From contig JAHQRK010000034.1 in NCBI GenBank assembly GCA_019828595.1, positions 62,001 through 126,000 on the forward strand: 64,000 nucleotides of DNA, written 5' to 3'. Of the stretch, positions 55,642-64,000 are shown piece after piece (positions within the stretch are counted from its first letter, which is position 1; every line of letters starts with the position of its first letter). Source of the DNA: Aphanomyces cochlioides. Its lineage: Eukaryota; Oomycota; Saprolegniomycetes; Saprolegniales; Verrucalvaceae. The notes beneath the pieces are model-generated. The model worked only from the letters and a program-made list of their open reading frames with translations, was not told the origin of the DNA and did not search any database. The position numbers and the translations under genes were made by a program.

Positions 55642-58600
55642 TCATGAAACGACGCTGTCAGGAATGATGTGTTGACGTAACCAGGGGTCCGAAGATAGAT
55701 GCTTGAGCACATTGAATACCTTGGTGTATCCCTTCTTGAGAGGGAGATCAACCAGGAGCTGTTGTAGATGTAGCTTGATCAAAGAGGCAGCATGAATGGC
55801 AACTTCCATCGGACTCTTCGCTGTGAGGTCGGGTCGAAAGGTGCGATCGGCACGTTGGAGCCATATTTGATAATACACGCAGGCTCGGACAATCGGCCAG
55901 ATCTTCAGATAGCCACGGATGTAGTATCCATCGGACGGCTTGGGCGTCTCGTAGAACATTTCCAGACACGTGGACGGAAAGGAACACTCGAGCAGTCGCT
56001 GGATTGTCTTGAAGGAATACCAAACAGATTGACCATATCCACAAGAGAACAGGAAATGCTCGTACGTCTCATTGACACGACAGAAGACACACGTCGGCTT
56101 GGGGTCTTGGTACTGAAACAGATATTGCATGGCGTTGGCGCGGAGAAGGGTCTTGAAAATGAACTCTCCATATCGAGGGAGAATGTGGTCGGGTTGGAGG
56201 AAGGCGGCAAGTTGGGTAAGGCGCTTGGGGTCTTCGTAAAAGTTGGATGGCAGGTTGAGATGCTTGGTAGGAAGAATGGACGAGCTGACAGCTGGAGAAG
56301 CTCTGATCTTAGCCGATTTCGAAGTCGCAAGCGCCAACAAGATCGGACTCGAGTCAGGGTGTATCATCCAGTGCCATTCCATCCATTCAGAGCTTGGCGT
56401 CGGCAAGTGGAACACGGGAGCATCCTCTTCAGAAACAATCTCAAACAATCGTGATAACTTGGTCACCAAGATTGAGATCCATTGTTTCGTTGGAGGGACA
56501 AAATTGGCTTGGCGGCAGGCACGGTTGATTTTGTCGAACAAGATCGAAGCTGGCCAAACTCGCTGACACGGAGTCAACAAATGCGACAACTTCGTGATGT
56601 GAAGCGAAGCCAATACATTGGCTTGGTCTTGCGTCGATGTAGAGCACTGATCGTATAGGTCTTCGAGTCCAGGCAGATACGAGTTGTGCCAAAGGGGAAC
56701 ATCCAAAGATGAGATGTGATTTGGACAGCCGTACGGAGTCCAGCGGGATTCAAACCAGCTACTCAATAAGGCTTTCCACATTGGAGTGATATTGGGATTC
56801 TTGTACAGTTGTCTGATGAATGCAGAAGAGCCATTTGCCAAGAGGAGATCTCGGGGGGAACCCCATGGATGAAAAGCCTTCTCGAGGAGAGTATAGCCCG
56901 GCGTAATCCAGGCGGACATGGCAGACTTGCGGGGTGGGGCAGTGATGGCTTGAATGCATCTGATCATGACAGAGCGGTTGTGTTGTTGCCATAAAGCAAG
57001 TGCATGGTGCAGGCCTAAGCCACCGGACTTCTTCGGCATGAATAGGATCTCCTTTTTGATCAAACGGAGGCCATGGACAGAGGAGGATGGGTTGATTTCT
57101 TCACCATGCATAAATTGAAGCATGGCCTTGTCGATCTTTTTGGCCAGGTCTTTGTCGGCAGGGACAAAAGCCAGTTGGTACCATAACACAGGCAGACATA
57201 TGCTGTGCAGGATAGTGACTTTTCCGGCCATGGTTCGAGCCTTGTAGAGCCACAAAGACAAGCGAGCCACAAACTTCTCAAACACGTAATTGAAACGTGC
57301 CAATGGAGAAAGATTGGGCGCAACCAAGATACCAAGAGCCTTCACGGGACTGTCGGAAGTAACTTGTAGTGAGGCAAGGTTCCCATTCAACTGGCTGTAG
57401 GTCAGAATTTGGGTCTTGTCTACGTTGAGTCGGAAACCAGACTTGTCGCAAAAGGTTTGAACCAATGCAAGCTGCCGGTGGAGGCACGTCTCATTTGCCG
57501 CATAGAGTTGCGAGTCGTCGGCAAAGTAACTCCCAGTGTGGTAGCGATCCCCACACTTGATGCCATAGTTGGAGTGTTGCCGTAGGAGTTGGCACATCGG
57601 TTCCAAAGCGATCACAAACAGAAGTGGCGACAGTGGATCACCTTGCAACACACCGCGTGAGATGTGAACTTGCTTGGACAAGAAGCCGTTCACCAAGATG
57701 CGAGACTTGCGGCCCGAGTACAGTTCGCGAACCATGTCAACAAAGGTTTCGGGAAAGCCATAGTGACGGAGGACGCGGAGCAAGTACGCGTGGTCCACGC
57801 GATCAAAAGCTTTCTCAAAGTCAAGCAGTGCCACCATCGAGGACGGACTGTGTAGTTTGATGTGGTGCAGCATGTCATCCAGTCGTGCAATATTGGTTTG
57901 GATATTGCTTCGACGGATAAAGCCTTGCTGGTCCGGGTGGATGATGTGTCGAATGTGGCGCTGGAGTCGATAAGCCAGAATACTCGTCAGGATTTTCACA
58001 TCCGTGTTGAGTAGGCTAATGGGCCGATAGTTCTTGGCCTGTGACTTGGGGCCTTTCTTGTGCAGCAACACCAGCGTACTGACAAGTTGCATGGGAGTCA
58101 AGCGAGGGTGAGAATGGAGCTGGTGTGTGAATAGCAGCTCCAATACCAACGACCACTTGTGAGGTGCAAGTTTGAGGACTTCGAATGGCAGAGCGTTGGG
58201 ACCTGGCGCTGAGTTCGAACTGCTGTGTCGAATAGCATGATAGAACTCGTTGGCGCGCAAGGGAGCCGACAGCTCTTTCTGGGCTTGCTCTGGCAGTTGC
58301 TTGTGTCGAGTCAATGGGGTCAGAAATGACGACACTTCGTCTCCAGATCGCTGCACGTCGGGAGCTGCAAACAAGTCCTTGTAGTAGTCGACCAGGACGT
58401 CAGACATGCCTTGTTGATTGGAGACAACATTTCCATTGACATCCACCAACTCTTTGAAGACTGTCTTCTTCAAGGGGGTAGGGACAGGGGACATGAAGTG
58501 GAACTTGGACGAGCGCTCTGCTTTGTACAAGTGAAGTTGGAACGCCTGGTCTTGACGAAACTGCTTGTCTCGATCTTGCAGCTCGTGAATTTGCTTTTGA

Positions 58601-59697
58601 AGGTCTCGCACTCGATCCACCAGCACTGAATCTTGACGCATGTTGGGGACTTGCAAAAGCGAAGCGATCTCGACAGCTAACTTCTTCAACGGCAGACGTT
58701 GTTTCTCCAATCGTTGAGAATGGAATTCTTTGAGTTGGGAGCGGATATCATTGACCAGTATGTCGTAGGCCTTGGAGATATTGTGGAATGTTGGAGACTT
58801 GTCCAAAAATCGATCCAGACATCCATGAACAATCTCGGCCGCTCGTGGTAGACGAAGTAGCCAAGTTGGAGCTTTCCATGATCCAGAGCCATGGCGCAAT
58901 GTTTGACGCTTTGTGATGATACGACAAGCCACGTGGTCAGCCTGTGGAACGTGTGGCATGTGCGTCGCCTTCCAATGACGAAGACCCGCCAAGGTGGACG
59001 AACAAAAGATGTAGTCGAGTCGGTTGGTGAGTGTGGGACTTGTGAAGGTTCTTGCCACGGGGTTTTGACGGCGAAACAGATCCACCAGAGACAAACTGTG
59101 CATCCATTGTTCCAGTTGAAGGGTGCCGGCCATGGTGGAGGTACTGGGTCTCAACGAATCCAAATCTTTGTTGAGAGTGCAGTTGAAATCTCCTCCAACA
59201 ATGTGGAGCGCATGTGGAGGAAAGTCGCGTGGCAATTCTTCGAAGTAACTTGCTCGTTCTTGGAAGGCTGCCGGCGCATAGATATTGTGGAGAACGACTG
59301 TCAGTGGACCCAGAGTACATCGCACTTGTAGATAACGACCACGAAGCACTGGGTTGTCATGAGGGACTTGAGTGGCGTTCTTCAAAGGAGAGTGAGGATG
59401 TATCAACGTAGCCAGACCTCCAGTGGCTGGCGACGTGGATACTTCAGGGTAAATAGGCTCTTCAAAGAACAAAGAGCCTTCGTGGTTTGTGATGCGTTGC
59501 CAATGGAACGCAACACGGTCGTGGAGACTTGGCGTGCGGAAACGGGTTTCTTGGATAAAGGAAACGTCGTGAACACTTGATAGTTTGTCGAGGATGTACC
59601 GATGACTGTTGGAGAAGCCATTGGTGTTGAGGGAGATGATTTGTGGGTCCCAGTCCACGAGTTCAGTTGGGACATCGGAGAAGTTGTTGTCAATCAT
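55642..59697 (-). CDS. ORF2 of copy M: endonuclease-RT, intact, 1351 aa
   Basis: Same domain order and catalytic residues as ORF2 of copy H: endonuclease blocks SLNTNG, IQET, NIYAP, GGDFNC, RLDYIF and ADH; RT with DFEKAFD and FADD; C-terminal CX2CX7HX4C finger. No stop or frameshift. The start is ATG 59697, one codon after an in-frame GTG. It differs from H by scattered substitutions (for example MIDNN for MSDNN, PVLWYQ for SVLLYQ, VRELYSG for VRVLYSG). Since M's own ORF1 is split by copy N, it would depend on ORF1 protein from another copy. Confidence 0.95.
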   Translation of the reverse strand: MIDNNFSDVPTELVDWDPQIISLNTNGFSNSHRYILDKLSSVHDVSFIQETRFRTPSLHDRVAFHWQRITNHEGSLFFEEPIYPEVSTSPATGGLATLIHPHSPLKNATQVPHDNPVLRGRYLQVRCTLGPLTVVLHNIYAPAAFQERASYFEELPRDFPPHALHIVGGDFNCTLNKDLDSLRPSTSTMAGTLQLEQWMHSLSLVDLFRRQNPVARTFTSPTLTNRLDYIFCSSTLAGLRHWKATHMPHVPQADHVACRIITKRQTLRHGSGSWKAPTWLLRLPRAAEIVHGCLDRFLDKSPTFHNISKAYDILVNDIRSQLKEFHSQRLEKQRLPLKKLAVEIASLLQVPNMRQDSVLVDRVRDLQKQIHELQDRDKQFRQDQAFQLHLYKAERSSKFHFMSPVPTPLKKTVFKELVDVNGNVVSNQQGMSDVLVDYYKDLFAAPDVQRSGDEVSSFLTPLTRHKQLPEQAQKELSAPLRANEFYHAIRHSSSNSAPGPNALPFEVLKLAPHKWSLVLELLFTHQLHSHPRLTPMQLVSTLVLLHKKGPKSQAKNYRPISLLNTDVKILTSILAYRLQRHIRHIIHPDQQGFIRRSNIQTNIARLDDMLHHIKLHSPSSMVALLDFEKAFDRVDHAYLLRVLRHYGFPETFVDMVRELYSGRKSRILVNGFLSKQVHISRGVLQGDPLSPLLFVIALEPMCQLLRQHSNYGIKCGDRYHTGSYFADDSQLYAANETCLHRQLALVQTFCDKSGFRLNVDKTQILTYSQLNGNLASLQVTSDSPVKALGILVAPNLSPLARFNYVFEKFVARLSLWLYKARTMAGKVTILHSICLPVLWYQLAFVPADKDLAKKIDKAMLQFMHGEEINPSSSVHGLRLIKKEILFMPKKSGGLGLHHALALWQQHNRSVMIRCIQAITAPPRKSAMSAWITPGYTLLEKAFHPWGSPRDLLLANGSSAFIRQLYKNPNITPMWKALLSSWFESRWTPYGCPNHISSLDVPLWHNSYLPGLEDLYDQCSTSTQDQANVLASLHITKLSHLLTPCQRVWPASILFDKINRACRQANFVPPTKQWISILVTKLSRLFEIVSEEDAPVFHLPTPSSEWMEWHWMIHPDSSPILLALATSKSAKIRASPAVSSSILPTKHLNLPSNFYEDPKRLTQLAAFLQPDHILPRYGEFIFKTLLRANAMQYLFQYQDPKPTCVFCRVNETYEHFLFSCGYGQSVWYSFKTIQRLLECSFPSTCLEMFYETPKPSDGYYIRGYLKIWPIVRACVYYQIWLQRADRTFRPDLTAKSPMEVAIHAASLIKLHLQQLLVDLPLKKGYTKVFNVLKHLSSDPWLRQHIIPDSVVS

Positions 59698-59775
59698 CAC
59701 GAGTACAGATGAAAATGAGTAGAATGGAGGGGTCAGAGGGGAGGTTGAAATGGATTGAAGCAGGGGATAGAAGCC

Positions 59776-60913
59776 TTAGCGTTGATCGTCCTCCAAATCG
59801 AGGGGATCAATTTCGTCGGCGTTCATGGAGTGGTGAGCTTTGCTGCAGAGCTCGTCGATGTGGTAATTGTTGGTGATGCTTTTGAGCATCGAGATGGCCG
59901 ACAAGACGGGAGCCGGCAAAGTGAACTTCTCGAGATTGTCGCTGAAGTTTTCGATCAAAGCAAACAGCGACCAGTCCGTCAAGCAGTTGGTGTCAGGCAA
60001 TCTTGTTGCTTCTTGGTTCAATAGAACAGTCAGTGCCTCCGAGTTTGTGTAGAGGTCTGGGGCCCGATTTGAGAGGAATAAGTCAATCGTAGCAAGTGCA
60101 AAGAGGATGCGCTTGATCTCTGGTATGTCCGTGGTCAATTCTTCCAAGATTTCTGACGGGTGAATCTTGTATTGAGCCATGAAGTTGACGTGATGTTTGT
60201 AGTTGTGAGGCTTGCCTTGAGCTTTTAACAAAGCCATCTTGCGCTCAATAGTCTTGGTTGCAACAAGTGACTGAAACAAACTGAGGTCTTCATCTTGTGC
60301 GTACATAGCATGTGCAACGAGCTGAGGATCATCTCGCAAAATGCGTTGACATTCGGTGATACTGCCTTCGACTTTCTTGTCTCGAATGATCTTCTTCGCC
60401 AATTCGAGGTGGGCTGCAGCAGACTTGTTAAGTCGTTGTTTCTTCGCTTTGCCTTTGGTCTTTTTCGGGCGTGGCGCACTTGAATCTTCCAATACAATTC
60501 GAGGCACTGCAAAGTCTTCAAACGAGAGTTCCACGTCGTCTTCTTCGAGGATATGAAAACGGTTGGATGTCGGCAGGGGATCCAAACGTGGGGACGAAGG
60601 CAAAGTACGTTTTGGAGCTGGTCCAGACCGGTAGCCCGTTACCAATTGAAGGTCCAGCGAGTTCTTGGGCTGCTCACTTGGTGGAGCAAGAGCGGGCGAT
60701 TCGTTGGTAGACATTTCCACATCTTCTTGTTGTTTGTCTTGTCCATTGTTGTTAGGGGGATCGCTGTCACCAGACATATCGACATCAGAGCCATGAGAAG
60801 GAGCTCTTGGCTGTGGTTGTTCATCTTGACGACCTCCAGATGCCTCAGTTGAGTCGGCCTCGCCTTCCGCATTTGTTCCAGGGTCTTGATCATGATGGTC
60901 TCCATCATGTTCA
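59776..60913 (-). pseudogene. ORF1 of copy M, C-terminal part, cut by copy N
   Basis: Open from the insertion point (EPEHDGDHHDQDPG region) to the stop at 59776; ends NQR-type as in copy H (DDQR) rather than DDQL. Confidence 0.88.
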
Positions 60914-63900
60914 GGTTAAATGAGTTGTATTAACCTTATTTTTGAGCAAAGGCCCTAATGACTTACTAATTTGCCTCGTACTGTATAAATAGAACTTGGA
61001 AAACAGAATATGGCAAAGTGGTCATTGAACAGGAGATGAAGTGAGTGAGCCGTCAGCTCACTCATGAAACGACACTGTCAGGAATGGCGTGTTGACGTAA
61101 CCAGGGGTCCGAAGATAGATGCTTGAGCACATTGAATACCTTGGTGTATCCCTTCTTGAGAGGGAGATCAACCAGGAGCTGTTGTAGATGTAGCTTGATC
61201 AAAGAGGCAGCATGAATGGCAACTTCCATCGGACTCTTCGCTGTGAGGTCGGGTCGAAAGGTGCGATCGGCACGTTGGAGCCATATTTGATAATACACGC
61301 AGGCTCGGACAATCGGCCAGATCTTCAGATAGCCACGGATGTAGTATCCATCGGACGGCTTGGGCGTCTCGTAGAACATTTCCAGACACGTGGACGGAAA
61401 GGAACACTCGAGCAGTCGCTGGATTGTCTTGAAGGAATACCAAACAGATTGACCATATCCACAAGAGAACAGGAAATGCTCGTACGTCTCATTGACACGA
61501 CAGAAGACACACGTCGGCTTGGGGTCTTGGTACTGAAACAGATATTGCATGGCGTTGGCGCGGAGAAGGGTCTTGAAAATGAACTCTCCATATCGAGGGA
61601 GAATGTGGTCGGGTTGGAGGAAGGCGGCAAGTTGGGTAAGGCGCTTGGGGTCTTCGTAAAAGTTGGATGGCAGGTTGAGATGCTTGGTAGGAAGAATGGA
61701 CGAGCTGACAGCTGGAGAAGCTCTGATCTTAGCCGATTTCGAAGTCGCAAGCGCCAACAAGATCGGACTCGAGTCAGGGTGTATCATCCAGTGCCATTCC
61801 ATCCATTCAGAGCTTGGCGTCGGCAAGTGGAACACGGGAGCATCCTCTTCAGAAACAATCTCAAACAATCGTGATAACTTGGTCACCAAGATTGAGATCC
61901 ATTGTTTCGTTGGAGGGACAAAATTGGCTTGGCGGCAGGCACGGTTGATTTTGTCGAACAAGATCGAAGCTGGCCAAACTCGCTGACACGGAGTCAACAA
62001 ATGCGACAACTTCGTGATGTGAAGCGAAGCCAATACATTGGCTTGGTCTTGCGTCGATGTAGAGCACTGATCGTATAGGTCTTCGAGTCCAGGCAGATAC
62101 GAGTTGTGCCAAAGGGGAACATCCAAAGATGAGATGTGATTTGGACAGCCGTACGGAGTCCAGCGGGATTCAAACCAGCTACTCAATAAGGCTTTCCACA
62201 TTGGAGTGATATTGGGATTCTTGTACAGTTGTCTGATGAATGCAGAAGAGCCATTTGCCAAGAGGAGATCGGGGGGAACCCCATGGATGAAAAGCCTTCT
62301 CGAGGAGAGTATAGCCCGGCGTAATCCAGGCGGACATGGCAGACTTGCGGGGTGGGGCAGTGATGGCTTGAATGCATCTGATCATGACAGAGCGGTTGTG
62401 TTGTTGCCATAAAGCAAGTGCATGGTGCAGGCCTAAGCCACCGGACTTCTTCGGCATGAATAGGATCTCCTTTTTGATCAAACGGAGGCCATGGACAGAG
62501 GAGGATGGGTTGATTTCTTCACCATGCATAAATTGAAGCATGGCCTTGTCGATCTTTTTGGCCAGGTCTTTGTCGGCAGGGACAAAAGCCAGTTGGTACC
62601 ATAACACAGGCAGACATATGCTGTGCAGGATAGTGACTTTTCCGGCCATGGTTCGAGCCTTGTAGAGCCACAAAGACAAGCGAGCCACAAACTTCTCAAA
62701 CACGTAATTGAAACGTGCCAATGGAGAAAGATTGGGCGCAACCAAGATACCAAGAGCCTTCACGGGACTGTCGGAAGTAACTTGTAGTGAGGCAAGGTTC
62801 CCATTCAACTGGCTGTAGGTCAGAATTTGGGTCTTGTCTACGTTGAGTCGGAAACCAGACTTGTCGCAAAAGGTTTGAACCAATGCAAGCTGCCGGTGGA
62901 GGCACGTCTCATTTGCCGCATAGAGTTGCGAGTCGTCGGCAAAGTAACTCCCAGTGTGGTAGCGATCCCCACACTTGATGCCATAGTTGGAGTGTTGCCG
63001 TAGGAGTTGGCACATCGGTTCCAAAGCGATCACAAACAGAAGTGGCGACAGTGGATCACCTTGCAACACACCGCGTGAGATGTGAACTTGCTTGGACAAG
63101 AAGCCGTTCACCAAGATGCGAGACTTGCGGCCCGAGTACAGTTCGCGAACCATGTCAACAAAGGTTTCGGGAAAGCCATAGTGACGGAGGACGCGGAGCA
63201 AGTACGCGTGGTCCACGCGATCAAAAGCTTTCTCAAAGTCAAGCAGTGCCACCATCGAGGACGGACTGTGTAGTTTGATGTGGTGCAGCATGTCATCCAG
63301 TCGTGCAATATTGGTTTGGATATTGCTTCGACGGATAAAGCCTTGCTGGTCCGGGTGGATGATGTGTCGAATGTGGCGCTGGAGTCGATAAGCCAGAATA
63401 CTCGTCAGGATTTTCACATCCGTGTGAGTAGGCTAATGGGCCGATAGTTCTTGGCCTGTGACTTGGGGCCTTTCTTGTGCAGCAACACCAGCGTACTGAC
63501 AAGTTGCATGGGAGTCAAGCGAGGGTGAGAATGGAGCTGGTGTGTGAATAGCAGCTCCAATACCAACGACCACTTGTGAGGTGCAAGTTTGAGGACTTCG
63601 AATGGCAGAGCGTTGGGACCTGGCGCTGAGTTCGAACTGCTGTGTCGAATAGCATGATAGAACTCGTTGGCGCGCAAGGGAGCCGACAGCTCTTTCTGGG
63701 CTTGCTCTGGCAGTTGCTTGTGTCGAGTCAATGGGGTCAGAAATGACGACACTTCGTCTCCAGATCGCTGCACGTCGGGAGCTGCAAACAAGTCCTTGTA
63801 GTAGTCGACCAGGACGTCAGACATGCCTTGTTGATTGGAGACAACATTTCCATTGACATCCACCAACTCTTTGAAGACTGTCTTCTTCAAGGGGGTAGGG

Positions 63901-64000
63901 ACAGGGGACATGAAGTGGAACTTGGACGAGCGCTCTGCTTTGTACAAGTGAAGTTGGAACGCCTGGTCTTGACGAAACTGCTTGTCTCGATCTTGCAGCT
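60914..64000 (-). mobile_element. Copy N: 3' half, runs off the right edge
   Basis: Minus strand, 3' end at 60914-60915 (GG) in ORF1 of copy M. It contains the 3' UTR, the C-terminal two thirds of ORF2 and part of the linker, continuing beyond 64000. Confidence 0.9.
61062..64000 (-). pseudogene. ORF2 of copy N, two frameshifts, partial
   Basis: Two bases (TC) are missing after 62270 in the SPRDLLL region, and one T near 63425 in the NTDVKILTS region of the RT. The open pieces are 61062-62261, 62179-63417 (with DFEKAFD and FADD) and 63414 to beyond the edge. Otherwise close to copy M. Confidence 0.9.

Larger units (their letters stand above)
55494..60913 (-). mobile_element. Copy M: 3' end, intact ORF2, C-terminal third of ORF1
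   Basis: Minus strand, inserted in L. Its ORF1 is cut at 60913 (CATGTTCA then GG) by the 3' end of copy N. The rest of M should lie beyond the window. Confidence 0.92.

Noticed and set aside
12442..64000. CRISPR array or satellite array
   Set aside because: The repeats are kilobase-scale retrotransposon copies, with no short regularly spaced units.

Overview
The window looks like a repeat-rich chromosome region of an oomycete, most likely a saprolegnialean such as Aphanomyces. This rests on a sterol delta-24 reductase gene (Saprolegniales keep sterol synthesis, Peronosporales have lost it), a START-FYVE lipid-binding protein typical of oomycetes, very short GT-AG introns (41, 47 and 53 nt), and an IS630/Tc1-type transposase plus Ty1/copia relics. 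Genus assignment is inference.

Left part (1-12.4 kb): the 5' half of a DHCR24-like gene (minus strand, three exons, running off the left edge); an intergenic stretch with a non-autonomous Mutator-like element (1559-2161, about 130-bp inverted ends, 10-bp target duplication); poorly recognisable, probably decayed coding remnants (2.2-4.1 kb); a broken START-domain pseudogene on the minus strand; and an intact two-exon START-FYVE gene (5110-6329). Then come relics: a copia RNase H end with LTR start (6.5-7.4 kb), an IS630/Tc1-like transposase pseudogene (8.1-8.9 kb), a plus-strand copia gag/protease fragment (9.4-10.7 kb) cut by a minus-strand copia element (LTR 10697-11112, decayed pol to 12441).

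Right part (12.4-64 kb): more than 51 kb made wholly of one family of two-ORF non-LTR retrotransposon, entering the minus-strand copia element inside its integrase. Consensus length is about 7.38 kb: 61-nt 5' UTR, ORF1 (1012 aa; no recognised domain), 78-nt gap, ORF2 (1351 aa: APE-type endonuclease, reverse transcriptase, C-terminal CCHC zinc finger), and a 3' UTR of about 150 nt ending in a small hairpin, without poly(A). I label copies and fragments A to N. Near-full-length copies are A, F, H and J; M and N are cut by insertion or by the window edge; the rest are pieces. Copies are nested inside each other in both orientations. ORF1 is intact in A and J, ORF2 in H and M; no copy in the window has both intact.

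The junctions are unusually informative. All eight 3' ends abut a target GG (CC in the element's sense). Every 5' end is the same full-length end, with no 5' truncation. The target duplications that can be paired are 13-14 bp. The first 21 nt of the element also recur, inverted (19/21), in its own 3' UTR. A head-to-head module (5' end, ORF2 fragment, 5' end) occurs twice with identical breakpoints, and two copies share the same inactivating lesions. These point to repeated self-targeting insertion followed by recombination and gene conversion.
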